The translations under genes were made by a program, and so were the position numbers. Source: Polytrichum commune (lineage: Eukaryota > Streptophyta > Polytrichopsida > Polytrichales > Polytrichaceae). Taken from it: 64,000 bases of DNA. Below are positions 48,621 through 61,300 of this stretch, in pieces; the stretch's first letter is position 1, and each line of letters starts with the position of its first letter. The DNA lies in contig OX485803.1 in NCBI GenBank assembly GCA_950295325.1, positions 59,907,554 through 59,971,553 on the forward strand. Direction: 5' to 3'. A model generated the notes under the pieces. It searched no databases. It was given only the letters and a program-made list of their open reading frames with translations, and was not told the origin of the DNA.

Positions 48621-50507
48621 TCTTAATTTTCCACAAACATGTCTTGAAAATACTAAATTTGCATGATACCTAGATAGTTCATTCAAGCATGTTGAATCCA
48701 CCACTCAATTGGGATAACTATCGGTTGCATAACACTTTAATAAACCTCAAGCAATATCATTTCTCTCACTCCCTGGAATCTTTGGTTAATATTAATGCCA
48801 AATTCAAAAATAAACAATTGGAGTGCGTTGTACATTTCTCCCATGCCAAAATGACGATGCCAAGCATTGTTATCTCCCATGCATTTATAGCTACATAGGA
48901 GAACCATTCCCTCCATGAGACATTGTAGTCAATATACTAGGAAAGATTTGCAGTGAGAACTATTGTGGGCTCCATCATCTTGGGCACAATATGTCCAGAA
49001 ACTATGTATGGCCACTCCACCATCTTCTTTTGGCCTAATATAGATGACAATTATTGACCACCCTTCTACATTTGTTCCTCATATGCAAAACTTACTATAA
49101 CAATATTGGGCCAATGGAGAGCTTGGGAATGAGGCCAAAGTGAGATAGAGCTTGCCACATATATGCCTTCATTGTAAGATTATGGGCAATCAATGTGACG
49201 TGACTAAGCCAACACTTCAATTAATCTCAAGTTATAATCAATTCCCCATGTCAACTATTGTGTAGTTGTCGACCAAGGTCGTCCACTGCTTCAAAATAAT
49301 CGTCCATACAAGGTGACTTCCGTCAAGTAGTCAACCATTTGATCAGCTGCTAAACCTTAACTCGTAGCGCTCGTGCACATGGGGCCATATAAAATCATGT
49401 GTTATGTCCATGAGGAGCCCGCCCTGCCTTCAAGTGATTTTGAGCACCTTGTATGCCTCACATACATTGCCTAAAATCATTTGTGGTTTGGTGAGTCCAA
49501 AGGTTTGCTATAGTTGGAAGTAGAGTGACAAGGGCCACATGTAGTTCGTCTAGAAGTATGTATTACAATCCCCAACATGCTTACCATATAAGCAAATGAA
49601 TTTACATCCGAAGGGGTTGTGGAAAAAAACTCAAAATGAGGACGACTTGTGTAATGTGTTGCCACCAATTCAAGGAGAACGGTTGATCGTCTCTAGCGTG
49701 CTTAATTGGACCCCCAAAAGAGACCGGCATGTTGCATTGGTGACAAGGAAAAACTTTTCCCATGACATTTGTTTGAGGATCTTCAAGACTTCTCCAAAAA
49801 GGGAAAAATCAATCATATTTCCAGAAGAAATACGTGACCTTGTGATAGTTTTACCAAACCAAAGAGTATTTTGTTCCTCTCCCAATCCACTGGGGGTTCA
49901 ACTAATGCACCACACACCAAAAGGAATATTGGTTTTATAAAGAGTACAAGCTTATCCCTACCAATTTGGCCGGAGTTTAGTGTGTAGATCATACTTGGAG
50001 ATATGCTTACATACATTGCTATGTATGTAATACAGACTATATGATTACAAATATACAATGAATACATGTATAACAATTCCATCATTCTTTTGTTTTTAAA
50101 ATTTTAAAATTTTGTGTGGGGGGGGGGGGTAGAATTAATAATTGGATAAATATGTTGACCATTATAAAATACATTCATATGAACTTATGACATCCACCTC
50201 ATTTGTAATACCAACTTCATCCAAGCGCGGAACCCCGAAGTCCATGAATTAAGTACATGTTTGCAAGACCCAACTCTAGAGCAAATCACAATGCGCGGCA
50301 ACATAGTGACATTAATCACAAAAGTGACAGTGAGCACAAAATTGCTTATAAATTTGCAAAAATGTTTTTTACACATTATGTGTAATTAAATCAAAGATAG
50401 TGCATCATAGCCTTGGGTCTATTTGGGTACCAGTGTCCAAAAAAACTAATTGAATTCATAATCTATATCCAAGGGTATGAGAGGGCCACGTATCAAGCTT
50501 GCACCAT
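48621..50507. other. Intergenic; diverged repeat and unrecognised ORFs
   Basis: 48690-48905 matches 43590-43740 (see that entry). An ORF at 49596-49940 (+, 114 codons) has no motif. A G12 run lies at 50118-50129. No gene supported. Confidence 0.4.
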
Positions 50508-52078
50508 TCATATTTTGTGCTCGAAGGGTTTGGCATTTTGCCACATACTTTCATTGAGGGCCCACAACTTTGCAGTTTTTGCCTCCCTAGCCGTTTGGGA
50601 ACGAGTGTGCATGCAGTTCTTAATGGCCAATTGGAAATTGCAGTTCCCTAGCAATTGGAAATGATGGAGCACGTCTTGTATGTTGGGGCTATTGATTGCC
50701 AAATGTTCATAACATTGTTGATATATATCCAATTGTTCAACTTGACATGAATATCTTTGTCGTTCAACGACATCTCTTGAGTGACACTTGTGTTGCCAAT
50801 GTGCATCGGCATTCAAATTTTCAGTGTCCAACATGTGTTCAATATCCCAAGGCATCATCTCGCCTAGAACCGGGTCATGTGGGAATACCCCCACGGTCAT
50901 GTTATCATTTGAGTCATAAATGTGACATTGACAGTGTGGGCCTAACGAGCTCCTTTGTATCACCATGGCCTCCCATGATTTGGTACAAAAATGCTCTCTC
51001 TCTACATACTTTAGGTGTAGAACTAGGGTAAAACTCATAGGCCACTCTTGTGATGTGCTTGGTTGGGAGATTTGTTGGATGATCTCGGAGGTCCTTGACA
51101 TATTATCATGCCTGCCAGTTGTAAGCAAGAGGATTATCATATTCTATGGGCTATACATTGTGCGTCTTATTATACTCATAATTTGGAGGCATTCCCCATT
51201 GCACACCAAACTGCTCATACAACTTGCAATGGAGAGGGGCTTTGCATTAAGGACAACAACGTGTTTGCATCATGTGAGGCAACAAGCAATTTGGATGGAC
51301 CATATGACTGCAAGAGCCAATGATCCACGCGCCTTCAGGTCGTCAACGTTTAGTACAAATGCCACATAAACTCCCATCCTTGATCCACAAGGGGGCCACA
51401 ACAAGGCTAGCGTGGTTGGAGGTTTCACAATGCAAGATGATCCCATAGTCACCCATTGGAATTCATCCTTGGGTCGTGCATTCCGATCAATGCTAGGTTC
51501 TTGTTGCTCATTGATTGGAAGACCATCATGGTGCATGAAGTCCATGAGCAACCATGAGGTGAACAAAAATCAATGATCAACCCATTGGTTGCAAGGTCTC
51601 CTAAGTTTCTCAAGCTCGTTCATCAACACTTTCTCGCACATTACATATATGAAGGTGGTAGTAACCATGCACGTGTAGTCATCCTCCAACATCCAGTTCC
51701 CCTAATTACCCTAGTGTAGTCAATTTTAATTGACTCTAGATTTGTTGAAGGCGCATGTCCCTGGCTCCCTGAGTTTCCATGCATACCCTCAAGTATGTCC
51801 CCAATTGGTAAGCCTTGTTGTTCACTATTGAGCCTTACAAAATTGATCAACTCCTCAATCCGGGCCTTTGAACCTTGGACCTCGTTCACATGTTCCAGGA
51901 GGACCAACTCCAATTTTTGTTCGTGCTCCGACTTGCACTTCGACAACTCAACCCTCAATGCCTCCACCACATCATTTTCAACAACTACTAGTGGTGGTTG
52001 TTGGAACCCCAATGTCATCTCCACATCAATTGGCAAAGACGGTGGACAAACCAAGCGGGGTCCATGTGGTTGTGTCAT
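50508..52078 (-). other. Cluster of unrecognised minus-strand ORFs, possible decayed element or pseudogene
   Basis: Three minus-strand ORFs in succession: 52078-51641 (145 codons), 51566-51270 (98) and 51140-50508 (210). The first is Pro-rich, then likely coiled coil (VVEALRVELSKCKSEHEQKL, VQGSKARIEELINFV). The last is His/Cys-containing with HCQCHIYDSNDNMTV and HWQHKCHSRDVVERQR. The last two share a frame but are separated by stops, and no clear splice sites were found. The density of opens on one strand exceeds the neighbourhood, which suggests former coding sequence. Family unknown. Confidence 0.3.
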
Positions 52079-53660
52079 GTGGATTCTTTGTCACCTAGTA
52101 GGTGGTTCAATGGGTTTTGTAGTTAATATTTTTTGTTAGGCTTCAAACTAACCCAAGGAAACAACCCAAAGAATGAGGTCTCAAGGAAGACTAAGCTAGT
52201 GCCTACAAGAATTAATGTCACATTGGATTAGGGCTTTTAATAACAATCTAAATATTTTACTCCTTCATTTCTTCTTTATTAAACCTAATCTCCACTCTCA
52301 TGGTTCATTATGCTTTCTCAGTCATGGTGATTTAGTCTTATGTGTGTGTGGACTTCTATCAATTTCATCCTCTAAATTAGTTGTGAAGCTCAAAACCTTG
52401 GCAAGTAGTCCATGGCTCATAGTCAGGACAATGTTTGGGGTTATATCTTTTAAGTAGCCGCATTGTCTTTATTTAGCATGAATTATTCTTTCAATATTCT
52501 CAAATTTAGTTCATTTTGATTAACTTACAATCATCATGCCAATCTTCACAACTGTAATCACCACCTTCATCTTCGGTAGACCTAGCAATTTATCTCAATA
52601 TTTAATCACATAAGTTTACTTAGCATCGACACATCATTAAGATAGGCTATATCCTTTGTTTATGTGCTCTTAGTCTATCTTGTGCACACAAATAATCTTT
52701 TATATTTATCCATTTACTTCATAAAGGAAAAAAAAATCTCTTTTCAAGGTAATGCCCTTGGCAGCATATAGCTTGCACAACATAACCTTAAGCTTCGTCA
52801 CTACTACATATAGCCTCTGCCTTTCCTTGACAAGGTGCAGCAGACTTAACTCAACCATACTCTTTAGTTTCTACCATAAGGTAATGTCTTGCATTCACTT
52901 GCCTATTTCCTGAGCTAAGTCACAGCTATGGCCTATCAAACTTATACAACCATGATTATGCCCATTGCATGCCTCTTAGTCTTTACCTCTCATGGTTAAC
53001 TCTCAACCAAGTCTCGACTATAGCCTGTTTCTATTGCCCAACATCGTGTCCAAGGCACGGCCGGTGCTGTTGGTGTACCGTCCAACGAAGCTTATCCCGG
53101 CCAAGTAAGCGCTCCTTATGACACCTAAGATGACTTCTTCTTTTATTGCTCGTGACTATACCCATCGCATGCCCTCTTAATCAATTCATTTTCTCTCAAA
53201 TGTTTGCTTTCTTTGAACTTTGTCAATTCTTAATGTTTGGTTGCAGAACCCATTTTCTCCCATTCATACAGGCTATCGTCTTTCCTAAGATTTTCAATCA
53301 TCTTCTTTCTCATTCTTTGTTTCACTAAGGTATATGCCCTCTGCTCACACGTGAGTTGTTTATCTCTCGCCTTAACGACCTCTTCCGATTAATCGTCCGT
53401 CTCGGATTCCAACAACTCTTGATCTTCTCTCATTCCTCTTACTCAATTAGTTTTTAAGGCTATTGCTTGAGGTTAACACATTCAATTCTGACTGACTTTC
53501 AACCCGCAATCGCTCCTTCTTGAGCCTTGACATTTGTTTTTCTTTGAGACTGTCACTCTTGTTCTCTTTCCATTAACTCCTACATTAATCAACACTCACC
53601 CTCTACGGGCCTCATTTGCTTAAGTTTCTCACTGAGTTTCCTCTTTTCTCTGGATTATCG
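52079..53660. other. Intergenic, pyrimidine-rich, no gene recognised
   Basis: T+C-rich on the plus strand (many CTTTCTC/CATTCTT runs), extending past the inverted-repeat element to about 54.4 kb. Short ORFs lack motifs. Confidence 0.45.
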
Positions 53661-54004
53661 CTACACTAAATAGGTAGATTAGTGTTAGATGAAGATTAGT
53701 GTTAGATGCAATAGTTACCTAAAACACTAATTTTCAACTGATATTACAATTAGTGTTTGAATAGGGTTTGAACAAATTATACCTTTTACGAGGTTCTCAT
53801 ATTCTTCTTCCTTCAATTCTTCATTCCAAGATTTACAAAATATCATCTAACACTAAATGCGCTCATGTAAATATTTAAAGTTACTACTTGGTACAAATAG
53901 TGTTAGAGTTGACATTTAGTGTTCTAACACTATAGAAACAATTTACATTTAGCGTTTTCGTCAACTATTAGTGTTTCCAACACTAATCTACCTATTTAGT
54001 GTAG
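53661..54004. mobile_element. MITE-like element with 26-bp terminal inverted repeats
   Basis: CTACACTAAATAGGTAGATTAGTGTT at 53661-53686 is the exact reverse complement of 53979-54004. The interior is non-coding and holds further TTAGTGTT/AACACTA motifs. If the target duplication is TA it would be Tc1/mariner-like, but CTA/TAG at the tips are also part of the inverted repeat, so the superfamily is left open. Confidence 0.8.
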
Positions 54005-56220
54005 TGGCTCACTCACTTTCATATCCCGACTTTATCTTATCTGGCCTATCGCCTAAGACTTGTCTCTCAAGCTCAAATCTCATTCTCACAATCCTTCTTC
54101 CACTGGCTCTTAGTTTTCTCCTCGCTATCACTCATAGTTCCATGGTTCTCAAGTCATAATCTTCTTGACCTTTCTCTTGGTCATAAAACTCATAAAACTT
54201 GCCCTCTTTCTCTCGGCAGTCCTCTTCTCACAAGGATGTCGCCTATAATTCTATATGCTTTCAACCAATTCGCTCGTTTTACTCCAGGAGAGTATTTGCC
54301 TGAATGCACAATTTGCTCATCACCATCTCTCACATTAGTTTCACCTACTGACTTACTTTGACCTTCTGACATTAACAATCAAGATCATATTTCTCAAACA
54401 CCACAAAACTTACTCACATGCACTACCCTTGACTCTATGTTGGTACGTGGGATGGTTGACCAGTCAATGTGTACGCCCAAAATGACCTCAACATACACCA
54501 TTTGGCACAACCACATTAGCTTATGCCCATGATTGAACTCCCTTGGTCCCCCCCCCCCCCCACATATATACCCCCAAACCTCCTAGCACCAGTCTCCAAA
54601 AATCTTATAGCTCTCCTCTTTCCATAATCCATACTTCTAGTTGGACATTCAATCGATGCTTGCGCTAAAAACAAACATCCTCATCACATATGTCCACTTC
54701 ACATACCTTGGAACAATGCTATACAATCACAAACCCCTCTCATCATGTCATCTCGGATTAGCAAAAATGTTGATATCCCATGTCACCTCCAAAGGGGTGG
54801 GTTGCGGTCTACCCTCAGTGCATTTAGTCTTCTTCTTCCAAGTGTACCTCCCGATGTTGACCCCAAAGTTTGTATTGGAGTCCCCCCCCCCCCCGAACTT
54901 GATTTCCCAATACATAGAGGTTTCGGTGGTGTGTTCTCTTCATCCACCATCATTGCCGCAAAACCAAATGTATAAGGCCTAAAATTAATCTAATCTAGAA
55001 TGATAGCGCTTCCAAAATAAGCAATAATGCCCCCATTTTAAAAAAATGAAGCCTATACTTATGTTGTTTAGACAATATACTATTATGTAAAACGCCTCCA
55101 AAATAAGTCTTAACATTTTACAAGTTTTGGTAATGTTTCAAAACTCTATCTTGTATTTTTAATAAATAATAATGACCTCAATGGATTATGGTGTCACATG
55201 TGGAATGAAGAATGTATGTACGTATGATATATGTAAGTCAATGTGGTGCAATAAAGTATAATTTCCGAACACAAACTCACAATGTGGACCCTCTAACTCA
55301 CCTCGGTCTTTGAGTGGCAATAGTTGTTCAACAACCAAGGACCCACTAGAGTGAGGGCAAAGTGAGGTGGAATGGAAGTGGGGTCCATATATACCCATGG
55401 GGAGGGCATCAATTGGATGTGACCCTCCCCACCCAACCCATGACACCACGTGTCCAGGGGGGGCAATTGACATATTGATTGCTCACGAGTAGTCACCTGA
55501 CTTGTCGACTGTGTTGGTGCAATCAACTCGTGAGGTCAACTACTCGCCAACATTCAACTTCTAAACTAGACGGTTGTTGTAGAGAGCAATCGACTTTGGA
55601 AGACAACAATTTACCCCAAGGTAAATTGTTTTGCGCCCCCCCCCCTTGACGTGACGTTTTTGGGTCTAGCATCATGTTATCATCACAAGATGTGATGGAC
55701 GTTGGTGTAAATCCATGACTGCCATTTTTGGCAAATCCCCTAATGATGTTATTGAGATGATGATTTTAGAAATTAAGTAGACATGTCTCGAGCCTTAGTA
55801 TCTTTTTATTACCAAGGTGACGTGACCAATTAGTGTAGTGCTTAAGTTTGGGCTTGCAATCAAATTTTAACAATTTTGAAAGTAAGTGTAATGATGAAAA
55901 ATGTCACATAACATAACTTGGCCAATTGGGTCAGTTCCTTGGACCTTGGATAGAGTTTTTGTGGGCCCCGCAAACAAAGTGATGAAATTCATTTATTGTT
56001 CATATACACATGTTGACACTTAAAAATTTGGGTGAAATTATTTTTGTGACTATTCACCAAAACCATGGTTCATAACAACACTATTCATTATTCATAGAAG
56101 CACTATTCAAAATATTCATACCAATGTCAATTTCCTAAATAAGAAAAGTGCAAGTCAAAAGTATACAAAGATGGTGGAAGTCCAAGTCAAAAGTTAAATA
56201 TAGAGAGAGATTGAACTTAG
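54005..56220. other. Intergenic with C-runs and a G-run repeat relative
   Basis: C14 at 54548-54561, C13 at 54882-54894, C10 at 55636-55645. 55550-55720 is the inverted, diverged relative of 26480-26720. No gene recognised. Confidence 0.45.
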
Positions 56221-56415
56221 CCATATGGCTGAAGGATGTGACGGTAATACAACATATCAGTATCTATTTCAACAATTTTCATCCAAAACTCCAGATTATA
56301 GGCAGACTCCAGATCCCAGCGCGATTGTTGGTAAACTTTCACTATTGGAAGAAAAAAAATCTGAACAAATTAATGAGTGTGAGTTTCATGCACAGGTCAA
56401 ACCCAATAAATTTTA
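56221..56415 (+). other. Candidate isolated exon, unidentified
   Basis: An AG at 56219-56220 and GTATGAG from 56416 bracket 195 bp that is open in one frame (MAEGCDGNTTYQYLFQQFSS; later GKLSLLEEKKSEQINECEF). The composition is protein-like rather than repetitive, but no partner exon was found nearby. It may be a gene fragment carried by a transposon or chance. Confidence 0.25.
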
Positions 56416-56899
56416 GTATGAGTAAGAATATGCAAAATCGAAGATGCCCAAAGCACCACCATATTCTTTTGGACTAATGGGAACGAAAAGGTGTGCACTT
56501 TGAGCAGTAGCTGTACACTGATTCGTTAAAGGAGGGTGACCAGAATGTTTGGATTCTAAAAGTCTTGCCAGGAAACCATGTATAGTCAAATCATAATTTT
56601 TCTAATCTTTGAATGCAAGTCGTTTGTTGACTGAGATTTCAAAGTAGAGAACAGCTTTCTGTTTTTGTCGGTAGACTGCTGTGTATAAGATATTTGGGGT
56701 ATCAATTGATTGGTTTTTCATGTTCTGAACCTTACTGATTTGATGTACATAACGAAACTTGTGTTGAATTAGCGAATCTACAATGAAGAATCAACTAAAA
56801 CCGTTATCAAGAATTGGACCTCCCTTGATTTCGTTATGGTTATTGGAAGTGCATGTTCGTTGATTTCTCAGTCGAATATATAGGTCCTTGCAATTGTGT

Positions 56900-57062
56900 G
56901 CACTATTGAGTGTGGGGTAGTTAATATAATTTGAAGACGTAATCCAATCTTTTTACAACACATGTCTTTGTGGTGTTTGCTCTATGATCCTCATCTAACC
57001 ACACACCAATTAAATGTAGGTGTTTGATGAAGAAAAATAACTGGATTAAACCAACACACCTT
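56900..57062. repeat. Dispersed non-coding repeat, copy C
   Basis: TAATCCAATCTTTTTACAAC, ACATGTCTTTGTGGTG and CCACACACCAATTAAATGTAGGTGTTTGAT match the second half of copies A and B near MAP65, in the same orientation. Confidence 0.55.
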
Positions 57063-57127
57063 AGGTTAGCAAAAACAAAAACATTCAAAATACTCAACAG
57101 TCGCCAATGAACAGGGAGAAGCGAATG

Positions 57128-57354
57128 CTACACAAAATATGATATTTAGTGTTACTTATCATTTGGAATTACGTAGTCTTATACCTATTTATTGTATATC
57201 TCATATTGTACCAACAAATGTTAAATTGATTGTTTGGACATTATAGAACATTAACAACTTTACGTAGTAAAAGAAGACATCAATAGGAAAGAGATGTAAC
57301 ATTATGTAAATCCACATCATTAGCAAGTGTCACTAAATATCACATTTAGTGTAG
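57128..57354. mobile_element. Small inverted-repeat element, related to 53661-54004
   Basis: The left 24 bp (CTACACAAAATATGATATTT + AGTG) and the right 24 bp (CACTAAATATCACATTTAGT + GTAG) are reverse complements at 22 of 24 positions. The tip CTACACTAAAT is shared with the element at 53661, so both probably belong to one MITE group. 227 bp, non-coding. Confidence 0.65.
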
Positions 57355-58380
57355 TTAGAGATGAACTAGTTAAGTTTGAGAATCAACCGGTTAAAGTTCA
57401 AGACTTCACACGAAAATTACCACTCATTTTGGAGGAATCTATGGAATATATACGTCATATTAATAAAGAAAAACCAAAAGTACACAGCATGTAACCGGTA
57501 GGACTTTGGAAACACTAGGATTTTGACCAATTATGCCCAAAAATCTCCCTGGACACTGGCAGTCACTGGCATCTGATTGATCCATAACATGGATACTGTC
57601 ACATTGAGCGTTCACATTAGATACTTCCCAGATACATGTTATGTTTTTAAACACTCAATGCTCGGCCATCATCCTTTTGTACAGATTTACAATGAGCATG
57701 CCCTGTATAAAACTTACCATAGACACAATTCTGCAAAAGAGTTTCATTTCGAAGTGTGGGAAAATTGCACAGCTTGGTCATGAGGTTTTACTGCATGATC
57801 CTCACGTCCAGTGATTACAAATTTGAGAAAAGAGGTTATCTGTTGAAACATATCCTGAAGTGGCTCTCCAGCCTTTTAAAGAGTCTCACAAAGAATGCTG
57901 AGTGTTGAAAATCACAAAAAATATAAAAGTGGCTTGTCCCTATAAAGTGACTGTAGCCAAATTTCTCATCTGCCTCATAATTACAAAGCAAAATTGTCTT
58001 GACACCTTGTCTTCATTGAACTACACTGTGATATTCATTTCTCTGTGGAGGGCTGTCAAGGTCCCTCATCAAGTCAGCTGGGTAACAATACAAAGGGTGG
58101 AACTTCAGTTGAATGTACAAGGTGGAGTGTCAGATGTCTACAAGGATTACCAGAGGTCCAATCTTCCTCACATGATCTTTGTGCAAGCGAGCAACTCCTG
58201 GAGTTGTAAAGCACAATATCCCTTCCTAGGGGTTCAGACAGCGTTGAGGTGCCATTGTGAGGGAAAAATTCACATCATGGACAACGAGCCCAGAATGGTG
58301 TTCACTGACAAGACAGAAACTACTGTGTCTGTGAAATTTTGTATCAGAAATAGATGAATGAGGAAAAGGTAAAATGACTG
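57355..58380. other. WRKY 3' flank
   Basis: Downstream of the WRKY stop codon. The WRKY 3' UTR must start here; its end was not located. The plus-strand ORF 57902-58357 is antisense to this flank and has no motif. Confidence 0.5.
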
Positions 58381-61300
58381 TCAACGTCGACCCAAACCAG
58401 CATGGGCCAAGTTTTGTTGATAAGAGTTTGAATTGATGTGCGACGGCCGGGAACCCAACTCAGCTTGCTCCTGCTTTGGTCTTGACATAAGTTGAGACCG
58501 AAAATTTTCAATTGCTTGTGGATGCGCTTGCCTATACTCACCATTGTCGCGTGACATTGATGATGATAAGCTCATGGTCATTGGAGATGGAATGTACACC
58601 TGATCGTCGTTCAATGGATCCTTCCTCATGGGCAGACCACGGCCCCTTAGGCCCATACCAGAACCCATTTCTGCTCTCCTTGCACTGTCAAGGCCATACC
58701 CAACAGGCATTGGTCTACCAAACCGTCCCCCTTGATCCTGCAATGACATAGCTGCACTTGGATTCGGACTTCCCGGAGGACCTGCCATATCCTGACCACC
58801 ATTCCGAGCCGCGGGCACATCGTGATTGTGTTTCCCTTCGTAGGTGGTGATCACTGCTTTGATGTCGTTGGAGGCCCTTTCCACGTGCTTCCGCACAGGA
58901 CATCCCACGTTTGTGCACTTATAGTAGCTCCTGAGTACATTTGCACCACAGCAGTGTGAGTGCAAACACCGGTTGGTGGAGTGAATTTAGAAATACTAGC
59001 AGACTTTTAACAGACTTTTAGAACCTTTGCACATGGAGGGTGAAACAAAATGTGAAGTAACCCGCCATTATGCTTTCCAGTGAACCCTGAGGTGGATATG
59101 GCATGACTAACAAGATCATGGAGCTTGTCCAAATGGGTTCCTCAAGAACTCTCTTCTGATTTTCATATGATTAGAAACACCCAACTGCCTTAACTGAAAT
59201 CTGACTAATTTCCATGGGATCGGAGGTAACACACAGTTACTTCTCAATGTAACTGCAATGCATCCTAGCGTACGCCACTGTATTTGGATGGCACTTATGG
59301 TCATGAGAAACATAAATCAATTGCCGTCTGTAACAAGATATTAAGATGAGTATTTGTTTGTACCGAGGATGCGGATTGCCTTTCACCACCTTCTGCCCAT
59401 ACTTGCGCCACCTATAACCATCATCAAGGATATCAACGTCACTCGTAGTTTGCACCACTACTCGTGGCTCTCGAATCGTTCTTGAAGACGAACCTACATC
59501 CTTCAACTTGTCATCCCTCTTCCTGTCACGCAGTAATACATATTCAGACTTTGAGCTCACTCCCACCCTCACAACTGAAGGTATCCACCAAGTAAGCTCT
59601 ACTGGCCAAACCCACGTTCAGTGAAGCTTCAATTCCAATTTCCAACATTATAAACGTGGAGCATCTTTCACTGAAACAGTAAGTTTCATCCAAGTTCCAT
59701 GTTGGGTTTCAAGAATTTGCAGACCTTCGCTTTGAGTCGTGTTCATCATCATCACCATCCTCATTCGATAATCTGCTTCCATCATCGTCCTCACTTCCTG
59801 ATGCAGATGACGGCTCCTTGGGCCCTGCAGCCATTAGAGGCTAGATCAGAAATCATTTAAGTTATGACACTTCCTAATTTCCACCTTCATGTGCAAACAT
59901 CCACCCTCTCCACAAAATCTACAGTACTATGTCCTGCCAATTCCAATGGCCACATCTACACCTGCCTGGACATGGACAGCTGAAGAAGAGCGAACCATGA
60001 CAACCAACTCTTAACCCTACGATTCTTGACAAGCACATATTCTTCCAAAACAGTTAGCGAAGCTGGATTGGGAGTCAGGCGAAGGTTTCTAACCTGGGAT
60101 CCCTGACTGAAATCCAGCCCAGTCCCCTTTCCCATCCTGCGGTGGGAAATTGTCTGTGAGAAGATGTGCACCACTTAGTGCCATTCGACGGGATGGCTGT
60201 GGCCTTGGATGATTGTGATCTCCCTTGTACACGATTTCAGTCACCTGCCCATCCAGGGATCGCTCCACCTTCTTCTTCATGGGGCAATTTGCTTGTGTGC
60301 ACTTGTAATAGCTTCGGGGGTACTCACTCCCCTTCACTTGTTTTTGCCCATACTTGCGCCAGTTGTAGCCATCCTCTGAAGGCCTGTCCATCACCGCTGG
60401 AGCAGTCATGGGCTGTGGCGGAACCTGCTGCTCTTGTTCCGAATCTTGCGAGTTCTCAGCTTCCACATCACCATGTTGTGAGGCTTGCAGCGAACCCATT
60501 TTGGACTGGTTTGAGTTACCTGGGGCCGAAGTCGATGGGTTCAGCTGCTGTTGCTGTTGCTGTTGGTGGTGTTGGTGTTGGTGGCGTTGGCTTTGCATTT
60601 GCATTTGTGCAAGTAAATTTGCCTGATCTTGCGACATCCCATAATGTTGCTGGAGCACATCAATTTTTCCGATTAGGCTACATTATGCTTATACTCTCAA
60701 TTAGCACTCGTGTTGTATGTCGATCCCAGCTTCGGATGACATCAAAATTGCTACCATGCCAAATGAGGGGCAAGCGTACCAATTTTGAATCTAGGTCAGG
60801 AAGGATTCACCAAGTTCTGCTAAGAAGCTTCTATGTAGCACAAAACGACCTATGAACATTGAACATTTATCCTCATCCTTCTTGACCATCTCCAATGAGA
60901 TAGTTGTGAAATTCGTCGACTACAATAGCAACAGGCCACGTTGCTCTCTTACACCATGTACTGGTTCACAGACAGATGAGGAAAAATCCAAGCAAATTGT
61001 GTTCGACGGTATGTACCAGGTTTGCGATTGGAGAGAGTGTGTTCCGGGATACAGTCTTTACGCCCAATGGCTTGAAGACAAAGCCCTGACTTCCTTGGTC
61101 TAGATCGTTGTCCTTCGAACCACGAGGCATCCCGGGTTGGGAGCCTCGTGGACCTACACTATTGTAAAAAGAAGACATCGAATAGGTCCCTGTTGTGGGA
61201 GACGGCTCTGCCTGGAATCAATTCCAAGGACAACAAGAATATATCAGCTACAAATAATAACGCATTCGCTGAAACCTGAAATCTAACTCTTCTTGAAATT

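Noticed and set aside
57902..58357. 151-codon plus-strand ORF antisense to the WRKY 3' flank
   Set aside because: No recognisable motif, and it lies where the WRKY 3' UTR is expected.
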